Below, piece by piece: positions 36,022-48,204 of a stretch of 64,000 nt of DNA; within the stretch, counting starts at the first letter, position 1, and the number at the start of each line of letters is the position of its first letter. The DNA comes from Streptomyces rubrogriseus (GTDB lineage Bacteria > Actinomycetota > Actinomycetes > Streptomycetales > Streptomycetaceae). The stretch covers positions 1,364,001-1,428,000 of the forward strand of contig NZ_CP116256.1 of the NCBI RefSeq assembly GCF_027947575.1. Direction: 5' to 3'. The notes under the pieces are model-generated. The model saw only the letters and a program-made list of their open reading frames with translations. It made no database searches and was not told where the DNA came from. Both the position numbers and the translations under genes were made by a program.

Positions 36022-37488
36022 ATGTCCATGGCGATCGACACCACCCCGACTTCCACCCCGGCCCCCGTGGCGGCGGAACCGTCCGCTGCACGGCTCTCCG
36101 CCCGCGACCGGCTGGTCCTGTTCGTGCTCTGCGCGGCCCAGTTCATGGTCGCGCTCGACTTCTCCGTCCTGAACGTCGCCCTGCCCGTGCTCGGCGCGGA
36201 CCTCGGCATGAGTACCTCCGCCCTCCAGTGGGCGGTCACCGCGTTCGCGCTGCCGTCCGGCGGGTTCCTGCTGCTCTTCGGGCGCATGGGCGACCTCTAC
36301 GGCCGGCGGCGGCTCTTCCTGGCCGGGCTCGCGCTCTTCGGTGCCGCCTCCCTGCTGGCCACCCTCGCCTGGGACCCGGCCTCCTTCCTCGCCGGTCGCG
36401 CCCTCCAGGGCCTCGGCGCGGCGGCCATCGTCCCGACCGGCATGTCGCTGCTGACCACGACGTTCCCGGAGGGCCCCGCCCGCGACCGCGCCCTCGGCAT
36501 CTCCGGCACCCTGCTCTCGCTCGGCTTCACCGTCGGCATGGTGGCCGGCGGCGTCCTGACCGACCTGCTGGGCTGGCGCTCCACCATGGGCCTGCTCGCC
36601 CTGTTCGCACTCGTCGTGCTGCCCCTCGCGCCCCGCCTGCTGCCCGAGTCCCGAACTCCCGAGCGGCCCCGCCTCGACGTCCCCGGCGCGGTCACCGTCA
36701 CCGCCGGCCTGCTCTCCCTGATCTACGCCCTCACCACGGCCGCCGAGCACGGCTTCGGCCGCACCGACGTTCTCGTCACCCTCGTCGCGGGCCTGCTGCT
36801 CCTGGCCGCCTTCGTGGCCGTCGAGTCGCGCAGCGCGGCGCCGCTGGTCTCGCTGCCGATGCTGCGCCGCCGCACGGTGGCGTGGGGCAACCTGGGCGGT
36901 CTCGTCACCTTCTCGATGATGTCGACGGTCGTCTTCGTGCTCACCCTGTACCTCCAGGAGATCCTGCACCTGAGCGCCTTCGAGACCGGTCTCGTCTTCG
37001 GGGTGCAGGGCGTGCTGTCGGTGGTGGCCGGTTCGTACGCCCCGCGCGTCATCGGCCGCTTCGGCGCCCGCCGCACCCTGGTGGGCTCGCTCGCCGGGCA
37101 GGGCCTGCTGGGGCTGCCGCTGCTGGTGATGGGGGAGGGAAGCTGGTCGGTGGTGCTCGCCACGGCCGCCGTGTCCCTGGCCAGCATGTGCCACCTTGGC
37201 GCGATCATCTCCTACGGCCTGACCGTCACCTCCGGCGTCCCCGACGAGGAGCAGGGCCTGGCGACCGGCCTGGTCACCTCCACCCAGCAGGTCGGCATCA
37301 CCGTCGGCATCCCGCTGCTCGGCGTGCTGGCCACGACCGCCACCGACCTCGGGTCCGGCGTCCACACGGTGCTGGTCCTGGACGCGGTGATCGTGCTGGC
37401 GGCGGCCGTACTGGTCGCGGTGGGGCTGCGCGCCGGCCGGACGGCGGGCTCAGGGGCGGTCGAGGCGGAGCCGCTCCGCGCGCGGTAG
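36022..37488 (+). CDS. MFS transporter, DHA2 (EmrB/QacA) type
   Basis: A 488-residue membrane protein with about 14 hydrophobic segments. LVLFVLCAAQFMVALDFSVLNVALPVLG (motif D1 region), FLLLFGRMGDLYGRRRLFLAGLALFG (motif A) and LGFTVGMVAGGVLTD (motif C) identify a proton-driven drug exporter. The start ATG 36022 has CCGAGG upstream; ATG 36028 is possible. It is divergently paired with an MmyB-type regulator. Its 3' end overlaps the convergent mmcQ-like gene by 39 bases. Confidence 0.88.
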   Translation: MSMAIDTTPTSTPAPVAAEPSAARLSARDRLVLFVLCAAQFMVALDFSVLNVALPVLGADLGMSTSALQWAVTAFALPSGGFLLLFGRMGDLYGRRRLFLAGLALFGAASLLATLAWDPASFLAGRALQGLGAAAIVPTGMSLLTTTFPEGPARDRALGISGTLLSLGFTVGMVAGGVLTDLLGWRSTMGLLALFALVVLPLAPRLLPESRTPERPRLDVPGAVTVTAGLLSLIYALTTAAEHGFGRTDVLVTLVAGLLLLAAFVAVESRSAAPLVSLPMLRRRTVAWGNLGGLVTFSMMSTVVFVLTLYLQEILHLSAFETGLVFGVQGVLSVVAGSYAPRVIGRFGARRTLVGSLAGQGLLGLPLLVMGEGSWSVVLATAAVSLASMCHLGAIISYGLTVTSGVPDEEQGLATGLVTSTQQVGITVGIPLLGVLATTATDLGSGVHTVLVLDAVIVLAAAVLVAVGLRAGRTAGSGAVEAEPLRAR

Positions 37489-37842
37489 ACCGGCGACGAC
37501 GAGGTCGTACGAGTCCTCCACGAGCTCCCGGACGACACGGTCCGGGAGTCCGCCGCCAGAGCCGCCGGGTCCGCCGTCGCGTCCGCCGCCCACCGTCACC
37601 GTGTTCCAGTGCCGCTTGTTCATGTGCCACCCGGGGACGATCAGCCCCGGGTGGTCGTCGCGCAGCCGGACCGCGTCGTCCGGGTCGCACTTGAGGTTGA
37701 CCGTGAGCGGCCGCCCGTCCAGGGAGGTGAGCGCGAACATCTTCCCCAGCACCTTGAAGACCGAGATCTCGGGGCTGAAGGGGAAGTCCTCCACCGCGGC
37801 GTTGAAGGACAGACAGAAGTCGCGCAGTTCCCCGGGGGTCAT
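37450..37842 (-). CDS. MmcQ/YjbR-family protein
   Basis: A 130-residue protein with the YjbR fold signature: [70 protein letters not shown] and a C-terminal [10 protein letters not shown]. Family members have a CyaY-like fold and are suggested to bind DNA; function unproven. ATG 37842 overlaps the stop of the upstream CNNM/CorC gene (ATGA), so it is the last gene of that operon. A Gly-rich insertion ([14 protein letters not shown]) is a local oddity. Confidence 0.85.
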   Translation of the reverse strand: MTPGELRDFCLSFNAAVEDFPFSPEISVFKVLGKMFALTSLDGRPLTVNLKCDPDDAVRLRDDHPGLIVPGWHMNKRHWNTVTVGGGRDGGPGGSGGGLPDRVVRELVEDSYDLVVAGLPRAERLRLDRP

Positions 37843-39143
37843 TCGGACACGGCCTCCTCGGCCGGCTTCGCCGCGCCCACCGGCTCCACCAGCACCGTCA
37901 CGATCTTGTTCCGGCGGCCGGCCGCGGCCTCCGCCGTCAGCCGCAGCTCACGGCCGTCGGGCAGCTCCACGATCGAGGACGCCCCGGCGATCGGGACCCG
38001 GCCCAGCGCCTTCGCCAGCAGCCCGCCGACCGTCTCCACGTCCTCGTCGTCGTACTCGTCCAGGCCGTACAGCTCGCCCAGGTCGCCGATGTCCAGGCGG
38101 GCGGTGACCCGGAAGCGGTCCCCGCCCAGCTCCTCCACCGGCGGCAGCTCCCGGTCGTACTCGTCGGTGATCTCGCCGACGATCTCCTCCAGGATGTCCT
38201 CGATGGTGACGATGCCCGCCGTGCCGCCGTACTCGTCGATGACGACGGCGACGTGGTTGCGCTCCTTCTGCATCTCGCGCAGCAGGTCACCGGCGTTCTT
38301 GGTGTCCGGCACGAAGGACGCCGGGCGCATCGCGGTGGAGACCAGGTCGCTCTCCGCGTCCCGGCTGATGTGCGTCCTGCGGACCAGGTCCTTCAGGTAG
38401 ACGATGCCGACGATGTCGTCCTCGCTGTCGCCGGTCACCGGTATCCGGGAGAAACCGGAGCGCAGGGCGAGGGTGAGGGCCTGCCGGATGGTCTTGTAGC
38501 GCTCGATGACGACGAGGTCGGTGCGCGGCACCATGACCTCCCGCACGAGGGTGTCGCCCAGCTCGAACACCGAGTGCACCATGCGGCGCTCCTCGGCCTC
38601 GATCAGCGACTCCGCCTCCGCGTAGTCCACCAGCGCCCGCAGCTCCGCCTCCGAGGCGAAGGGACCCCGGCGGAAGCCCTTGCCGGGAGTGAGCGCGTTG
38701 CCGATGAGGATGAGCAGCGAGGGGATCGGGCCCATGATCCGGGCCAGCGGCAGCAGCACGTACGCCGCCGCGGTCGCCGTGTTCAGCGGGTGCTGGCGCC
38801 CGATGGTGCGCGGCGAGACCCCGACGGCGACGTAGGAGAGCAGCACCATCACCGCGATGGCGATGATCAGCGCCTCGCCGGTGCCGTCGAACTCCCTCAG
38901 ACAGCCGTACGTGACCAGCGCGGCGGCCGCCATCTCGCAGGCGACCCGCACCAGCAGCGCCACGTTCAGGTAGCGCGTCGGGTCCGCGGCGACCTGGGCG
39001 AGCTTCTCGCCGCCCCGGCGCCCGGACCGTACCGCCTCCTCGGCGCGGAAGCTGGAGACCCTCGCGAGCCCCGCCTCCGCGCACGCGGCCAGCCAGGCGA
39101 CCACCACCAGGGCGACGGCACCGGCGACGAGCGGGAGGCTCAT
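37839..39143 (-). CDS. CNNM/CorC (hemolysin C-like) membrane protein
   Basis: A 434-residue protein. An N-terminal DUF21/CNNM membrane part (residues about 1-150: [61 protein letters not shown]) is followed by two CBS motifs ([37 protein letters not shown]). A CorC_HlyC transporter-associated domain ends the protein. Such proteins are linked to Mg2+/Co2+ export. It overlaps ybeY upstream (ATGA) and mmcQ downstream (ATGA), forming a tight operon. Confidence 0.92.
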   Translation of the reverse strand: MSLPLVAGAVALVVVAWLAACAEAGLARVSSFRAEEAVRSGRRGGEKLAQVAADPTRYLNVALLVRVACEMAAAALVTYGCLREFDGTGEALIIAIAVMVLLSYVAVGVSPRTIGRQHPLNTATAAAYVLLPLARIMGPIPSLLILIGNALTPGKGFRRGPFASEAELRALVDYAEAESLIEAEERRMVHSVFELGDTLVREVMVPRTDLVVIERYKTIRQALTLALRSGFSRIPVTGDSEDDIVGIVYLKDLVRRTHISRDAESDLVSTAMRPASFVPDTKNAGDLLREMQKERNHVAVVIDEYGGTAGIVTIEDILEEIVGEITDEYDRELPPVEELGGDRFRVTARLDIGDLGELYGLDEYDDEDVETVGGLLAKALGRVPIAGASSIVELPDGRELRLTAEAAAGRRNKIVTVLVEPVGAAKPAEEAVSE

Positions 39144-39637
39144 GAGACCGTCGGGGCCGGGGACGGGCCGGTCAGGCCCCGCTCCGCACGCCAGCCGTCC
39201 ACGATCGCGGCCTGCAGACCGAACATCTCGGCCTTCTCGTCGGGCTCCTCGTGGTCGTACCCGAGCAGGTGCAGCACCCCGTGGACGGTCAGGAGCTGGA
39301 GCTCCTCGTCCATGGAGTGCTCCGTCGGCGCCTCGGTGCCCTGCTTGGCGGCGACCTCGGGGCAGAGCACGATGTCGCCGAGCAGCCCCTGCGGCGCCTC
39401 CTCCTCGTCCTTGGACGGCGGACGCAGCTCGTCCATCGGGAAGGACATCACGTCGGTGGGACCCGGCAGGTCCATCCACTGGATGTGCAGCTGCTCCATG
39501 GCACCGGCGTCCACGACGATCACCGAGAGCTCGGAGAGCGGGTGGATGCGCATCCGCGCGAGCGCGTAGCGGGCGATGTCGAGGATCGCCTGCTCGTCGA
39601 CCTCGGTTCCGGACTCGTTGTTGACGTCGATCGACAT
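39140..39637 (-). CDS. ybeY: Endoribonuclease YbeY, rRNA maturation factor
   Basis: A 165-residue protein. The zinc motif [21 protein letters not shown] (HxxxHxxGYDH) lies near residue 115, with [38 protein letters not shown] before it. YbeY processes 16S rRNA and takes part in ribosome quality control. The gap from phoH is 12 bases, and its stop overlaps the CorC start. Confidence 0.95.
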   Translation of the reverse strand: MSIDVNNESGTEVDEQAILDIARYALARMRIHPLSELSVIVVDAGAMEQLHIQWMDLPGPTDVMSFPMDELRPPSKDEEEAPQGLLGDIVLCPEVAAKQGTEAPTEHSMDEELQLLTVHGVLHLLGYDHEEPDEKAEMFGLQAAIVDGWRAERGLTGPSPAPTVS

Positions 39638-39649
39638 GGTCGTGCTGGT

Positions 39650-40729
<1,080 letters not shown>

Positions 40730-40834
40730 GGGCCGGCGCTCTAGGCCTGCTCGTCCTCCTCTGCGGCGTCCGCCGCGTGACGGGTGTGTCTGCTGACTCC
40801 AGCGTACGACTCCCCGCCGACAGCACCGAGGGGT

Positions 40835-42178
40835 TTATCCGACCGGTACCCGCCGCTGCCCGGCGAGCAGATCCCGGAACCAGCCGTACGACGCCTTGGG
40901 CGTGCGCCGGAGCGTCTCGAAGTCCACGTGGACCAGTCCGAAGCGGCGGGCGTACCCCTCGGCCCACTCGAAGTTGTCCAGGAGCGACCACACGAAGTAG
41001 CCGCGCACGTCCACACCCGCCTCGACCGCCCGGTGCAGGGCGCGCACGTGCCCGTCGAGGTAGGCGATGCGGTCGTGGTCGTCGAGGCCCTCGTAGGAGC
41101 AGCCGTTCTCGGTGATCACGACCGGCGGGAGCCGGTCGCCGTAGCGGTCGCGGAAGCCGGTGAGCAGCTCCGTCAGCCCCTCGGGGACCACGGGCCAGCC
41201 GAAGTCCGTCACCGGCCGCCCCTCGATCCGGCGCACCGAGAAGGGCAGTTCGGCCGGGAGGGTCACCCCGCCGAACTCGATCTCCGCGCCCTGCGGGGCG
41301 CCCACCCGCGTCGGCGCGTAGTAGTTCACGCCGTACCAGTCCAGCGGCTCGGCGATGACCTCCAGGTCGGCCTCGACTCCTTCGGCGGAACCCGGCATGA
41401 GCTCGCCGACGCCCTCCGGGTACCGCCCGGTCAGCAGCGGGTCGGCGAACATCCGGTTCAGCAGGAGGTCGTAGAAGTCCGCCGCCTCCCGGTCCGCCGG
41501 GTCGTCGGAGGCGGGCCACGTCGGACCGTGCGAGTTGGCGATCCCGACGTCCGTCGCGCCCGCCGCGCGCAGCGCCCGCACCGCCAGGCCGTGCGCCAGG
41601 AGCTGGTGGTGGGCGGCCGGGAGGGCGTCGAAGAGCAGCTCCCGGCCGGGGGCGTGGACGCCCAGGGCGTGGCCGAGCAGGGTGTGCTCGGCGGGTTCGT
41701 TGAGGGTGATCCACTTGCCGACCCGGTCGCCGAGGCGCTCCGCGACGACCGACACGTACTCGGCGAACCGGGCCGCCGTGTCCCGCTCCAGCCAGTCGAG
41801 GCCGACCGGCAGGTCCCAGTGGAAGAGGGTCGGCACCGGCCGCACCCCCGCCGCGCACAGCTCGTCGACCAGGCGGTCGTAGAAGTCCAGGCCGCCGGGC
41901 GAGTCCACCCGTGGCCAGGAGACCGAGAAGCGGTAGGCGTCCACGCCGAGGCCGGCGAGGAGCGCCACGTCCTCGCGGTAGCGGTGGTAGTGGTCGCACG
42001 CCACCGCCGCCGTCGAACCGTCCCTCACCCGGCCGGGCTCCGCCGTGAACGCGTCCCACACGGACGGCCCCCGCAGCCCGGCCGCGCCCTCGATCTGGTG
42101 CGCGGACGTGGACACGCCCCACAGGAAGCCGTCCGGGAACCGCGGCACGGGGGTCGTCGGCCTCGCGTCAGTCGCCAT
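40835..42178 (-). CDS. GH1 beta-glucosidase
   Basis: A 447-residue glycoside hydrolase family 1 enzyme. The N-terminus FPDGFLWGVSTSAHQIEGA is typical; the acid/base Glu is in TLNEPAEH and the nucleophile in ITENGCSYEG. There is no signal peptide, so it acts on sugars taken up into the cell, such as cellobiose. ATG 42178 (MATDARPTT) is chosen; the frame is open to 42214. It is downstream of the emfourin-like gene on the same strand, but a gap of 57 bases with an AT-rich TTACCCCCGGTAAGGGAAG segment separates them and may hold its own control. Confidence 0.92.
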   Translation of the reverse strand: MATDARPTTPVPRFPDGFLWGVSTSAHQIEGAAGLRGPSVWDAFTAEPGRVRDGSTAAVACDHYHRYREDVALLAGLGVDAYRFSVSWPRVDSPGGLDFYDRLVDELCAAGVRPVPTLFHWDLPVGLDWLERDTAARFAEYVSVVAERLGDRVGKWITLNEPAEHTLLGHALGVHAPGRELLFDALPAAHHQLLAHGLAVRALRAAGATDVGIANSHGPTWPASDDPADREAADFYDLLLNRMFADPLLTGRYPEGVGELMPGSAEGVEADLEVIAEPLDWYGVNYYAPTRVGAPQGAEIEFGGVTLPAELPFSVRRIEGRPVTDFGWPVVPEGLTELLTGFRDRYGDRLPPVVITENGCSYEGLDDHDRIAYLDGHVRALHRAVEAGVDVRGYFVWSLLDNFEWAEGYARRFGLVHVDFETLRRTPKASYGWFRDLLAGQRRVPVG

Positions 42179-42235
42179 GCGCGGATCATCCTTACCCCCG
42201 GTAAGGGAAGTCAACGCCCGTGCGCCCGCCCGGTG

Positions 42236-42502
42236 TTACGCACCCTCCTTCAGCACCCGCGAGATCAGCGCGCGCTGCTCGTCCGTCAGCCGGGGATCGG
42301 CGGCGTACACCGTGTTCCCGTCCACGGTGAGCTGGTAGCTGAACCCGTCCGGCACCCCGACCGGCGGGGTGCTCCGGCCGTCGGCGACCGCCCGCTCGGC
42401 CAGGGCGTGCCACTCGTCCGCGTCGGGGCGTCCCTCGGTCTCGACCTCCGCGTGGCGTTCGATGCCCGCGAAGCCTCCTGTGCGCCTCACCTGAATCCGC
42501 AT
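42236..42502 (-). CDS. Emfourin-like inhibitor of M4 metalloprotease
   Basis: An 88-residue protein: MRIQVRRTGGFAGIERHAEV at the N-terminus, then TPPVGVPDGFSYQLTVDGNTVYAADPRLTDEQRALISRVL. The MxIxVxRTGGFAGIxR and PDGFxYxLTV patterns match, from recall, emfourin, the protein inhibitor encoded beside protealysin-like proteases. Emfourins bind the active site of the mature protease in the cytoplasm. It begins 21 bases after the M4 protease stop on the same strand, so it is probably co-transcribed with it. Confidence 0.8.
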   Translation of the reverse strand: MRIQVRRTGGFAGIERHAEVETEGRPDADEWHALAERAVADGRSTPPVGVPDGFSYQLTVDGNTVYAADPRLTDEQRALISRVLKEGA

Positions 42503-42523
42503 GGACCCGTGTCTAGTACGGAA

Positions 42524-45668
<3,145 letters not shown>

Positions 45669-45689
45669 CCAGCCGAATCAGCGGTTTGA

Positions 45690-45722
45690 GGTCCCGCCCG
45701 CCGGAAACCGGTGGGCGGGACC
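45690..45722 (+). terminator. Terminator after leuA
   Basis: A 15-base stem (45690-45704 with 45708-45722, one G-T type mismatch) with an AAA loop, 21 bases after the leuA stop. A short T/A-rich segment (CATATA) follows. Confidence 0.8.
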
Positions 45723-45852
45723 CCGTCATATACCGGCCATATATCTGTGATGGTCACGGAAAGGTCTCGTCCTGGGTACTGACTCCACGTCGGTGATGTG
45801 GCTAACATCACGCCAGCGCGACGATGCTGTCGCGCCGTTATGGAGGTGCGAC

Positions 45853-46548
45853 GTGCTGCCTGGACGGGGACCGAACGGCCGAGCTGCCCGGCTGCCACGC
45901 ATCCTGGGCACCCGCACCGCGTGGACGCCCGTCGGCGACGGTGAGTTCTTCTGCCCCGGCTGCGGCGGCGACCGCAACTACACGCGGCTCACCGGCCGCC
46001 GCCGCTTCACCCTGCTCGGCGTGCCCGTGCTGCCCCGCGGCGAGTCCGCGCCGACCGTCGAGTGCGCCGCCTGCCGCCGCCACTACGGCACCGACGTCCT
46101 CGACCACCCGACCACCACCCGCTTCTCCGCGATGCTCCGCGACGCCGTGCACACCGTCGCCCTCGCGGTCCTCACCGCGGGCGGCACCTGCTCCCGCACC
46201 TCGCTGGAGACCGCGACCGTCGCGGTGCGCGCGGCCGGCTTCGAGGACTGCACCGAGGAGCAGCTGAACGCGCTCGTCGAGGCGCTGGAGGCGGACACCG
46301 GCCGGGTCCGCGGCGAACCCTGCGTGCCGGGCCTGGCGATAGAACTGCACGAGGCCCTCGACCCGCTGGCACCGCACCTCGCCGCCGTCGGCCGCGAGTC
46401 GATCCTGCTGCAAGGTGCCCGCATCGCCCTGGCGGACGGCCCCTACACCCCCGCCGAACGGGACGCCCTGGCCACCGTCGGCGCGGCCCTGACCATCTGC
46501 TCCGACGACGTGACCCGCCTCCTGGAGTCGGCGGGCACGCCCTCCTAG
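45853..46548 (+). CDS. TerB-like protein with N-terminal zinc-ribbon
   Basis: A 231-residue protein. The N-terminal part has two Cys pairs (CPGCGGDRNYTRLTGRRRFTLLGVPVLPRG and ECAACRRHYG), forming a probable zinc ribbon. The C-terminal half (FSAMLRDAVHTVALAVLTAGG..., LQGARIALADGPYTPAERDALATVGAALTI) is TerB-like, an all-helical fold associated with tellurite resistance and membrane stress systems. The actual role here is unknown. GTG 45853 has GGAGG (45842-45846) six bases upstream. Its stop overlaps the convergent GNAT gene by four bases. Confidence 0.8.
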   Translation: MLPGRGPNGRAARLPRILGTRTAWTPVGDGEFFCPGCGGDRNYTRLTGRRRFTLLGVPVLPRGESAPTVECAACRRHYGTDVLDHPTTTRFSAMLRDAVHTVALAVLTAGGTCSRTSLETATVAVRAAGFEDCTEEQLNALVEALEADTGRVRGEPCVPGLAIELHEALDPLAPHLAAVGRESILLQGARIALADGPYTPAERDALATVGAALTICSDDVTRLLESAGTPS

Positions 46549-47099
46549 GGCAGGCCCCGGTCCGGCGCGAGGTCCAGCCGCATGATCTGGCGGTGCACGC
46601 CCGGACCGAAGTAGTCCGGACGCAGGCCGCCGTCGGGCTCCTCGGGGCGGAAGCCCAGCGAACGGTAGAGGAAGATGGCGGCGAGGTTGGCGGGCTCCAC
46701 CGTGAGGCGGACGACCTGTATGCCGTCCCGGCGCAACCGGCTCAGGACCTCCCGCATCAGCTCCCGGCCCAGCCCGTGGCGGCGCCGGTCCGGGGTCACG
46801 CACAGCCCGAGGATCCAGCTGTCCCTGCCGAGCGTCCGGGTGGCGGCCAGCACGTAACCGCGCAGCCTGCCCGTGCCGTCGTCGAGGACCAGGAAGTGCT
46901 CCTCGTACATGTCGAAGAGCTGGCGCAGCAGGAACCCGGGATAGGCGAAGTCCTGGAAGACCTCCTCGTCCAGCCGCCGCAGCTCCGGCAGGTCGGACTC
47001 CCGTGCCGTGCGCAGGTCCAGTGGCAGGTCGTCCGGTGGCAGTCCGGGCCGGGTGAGCGGGTCGTGGTCGAGGGAACGTTCCAGCGGTTCGGCGGTCAT
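46545..47099 (-). CDS. GNAT-family N-acetyltransferase
   Basis: A 184-residue protein with the GNAT acetyl-CoA motif LGLCVTPDRRRHGLGRELMREVLSRL (R/Q-x-x-G-x-G/A type) near residue 105 and VEPANLAAIFLYRSLGF in the C-terminal strand. The substrate is unknown. The N-terminal 25 residues are a variable Pro/Asp-rich extension. It is convergent with the TerB-like gene. Confidence 0.88.
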   Translation of the reverse strand: MTAEPLERSLDHDPLTRPGLPPDDLPLDLRTARESDLPELRRLDEEVFQDFAYPGFLLRQLFDMYEEHFLVLDDGTGRLRGYVLAATRTLGRDSWILGLCVTPDRRRHGLGRELMREVLSRLRRDGIQVVRLTVEPANLAAIFLYRSLGFRPEEPDGGLRPDYFGPGVHRQIMRLDLAPDRGLP

Positions 47100-47368
47100 G
47101 CAACCCCCTGGTCTGCGTCAACTCTCGGGCATACGTGCCCCACACGGTCGAGTGAAGGACTCATGTGGCGGCCAGTGTCTGCTTCTGGCTAGAGTGAGCG
47201 TCCAACTTCCCTCATGCAAGGGCGAGTTCGGGTGTGCGACCATGCGCCCGACGTGCGCCGGGCGGATGAGGATGGCGTATTCCCGTACTGGTCCGTAGTG
47301 GCCGTGTCACTTACCGTGAACAGTACTGGGGATTTGTCCAAATTCGAATGGAACGTGGCAGGGTGACT

Positions 47369-48121
47369 ATGGATCGCAACGCCGACGCGCCTTGGTCGAA
47401 GTTCGATCCAGAGGTGTACGTGGACAACAACTACCGGACACCGCTCGAAGTCGACCTGCTGATCGTCCGGTTGCTGCGCGACTACTTCACCCGCTGCTTC
47501 GAGGGAGCCCCTCCGCGCTCCGCGCGCGGCATCGACGTCGGCGCCGGCGCGAACCTGTATCCCGCCCTGTCCATGCTGCCCTGGTGCGAGAAGCTGCTCC
47601 TGCTGGAGTACGCCCGCCCGAACGTCGAATACCTGGAGAAGCAGGTCGCCCCGGCCGGGTACGACATCGCCTGGGACCCCTTCTGGGACGTGCTGCGCGA
47701 GGCCCCCGCCTACGCCGCCGTCGAACCGAGACCGCTGGTCGCCGACATCGTCCGGGTCGAGCGCGGCAACCTGTTCGACCTGGAGGGCGGGGACCGGCGC
47801 TGGTCGCTGGGGACCATGTTCTTCGTCGCCGACTCCATGTCCGAGGCGCCCGAGGAGTTCCACCGGGGCGTGCGCTGCTTTATGAACGCGCTCGGCGAGG
47901 GAGCGCCGTTCGCCGCCGCCTTCATGAAGGAGTCCGTCGGCTACCGCGTCGGCGCCCACGACTACCCGGCCTACCGGGTGAACGAGGAAACGGTCGGCCA
48001 GAGCCTGGAGCCGTTCACCGAGGAGCTGGAGATCCACGATCTGCACCACTCGGTGCGGCCGGGGCACGAGGGAATGCTCCTCGCCCTGGGACGGCGCAAT
48101 AAGGCGATTGCAGCCCCGTAG
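47369..48121 (+). CDS. SCO2525-type SAM-dependent methyltransferase-like protein
   Basis: A 250-residue protein beginning MDRNADAPWSKFDPEVYVDNNYRTPLEVDLLIVRLLRDYF. Motif I of a Rossmann methyltransferase is seen in RGIDVGAGANLYPAL, followed by LLLLEYARPNVEYLEKQ (acidic residue for SAM ribose) and TMFFVADSMSEAPEEFHRGVRCFMNAL. It resembles the NNMT/PNMT group that methylates small molecules. From memory this is the first gene of the uncharacterised S. coelicolor SCO2525-2521 set. ATG 47369 has AGGG five bases upstream; ATG 47348 and GTG 47363 are in-frame alternatives. Confidence 0.8.
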   Translation: MDRNADAPWSKFDPEVYVDNNYRTPLEVDLLIVRLLRDYFTRCFEGAPPRSARGIDVGAGANLYPALSMLPWCEKLLLLEYARPNVEYLEKQVAPAGYDIAWDPFWDVLREAPAYAAVEPRPLVADIVRVERGNLFDLEGGDRRWSLGTMFFVADSMSEAPEEFHRGVRCFMNALGEGAPFAAAFMKESVGYRVGAHDYPAYRVNEETVGQSLEPFTEELEIHDLHHSVRPGHEGMLLALGRRNKAIAAP

Positions 48122-48122
48122 G

Positions 48123-48167
48123 AACGGGGACATGCTCAACGGGGACCATCGCAACGGGGACATGCCG
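48123..48167 (+). repeat. Three 15-bp tandem repeats in the gap after the methyltransferase gene
   Basis: AACGGGGACATGCTC, AACGGGGACCATCGC and AACGGGGACATGCCG follow each other with exact 15-base period in the 83-base gap. They begin two bases after the stop. The unit contains ATG but no ribosome site; a short frame through it (NGDML NGDHR NGDMP) is probably accidental. Confidence 0.7.
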
Positions 48168-48204
48168 AACACAGGGCAACGAGGTCTGTACGAGGGGTGC
48201 GGGG

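Noticed and set aside
47286..47329. A repeated GTACTGG motif upstream of the methyltransferase-like gene
   Set aside because: Seven bases repeated twice is within chance expectation and no -10/-35 relation could be assigned.
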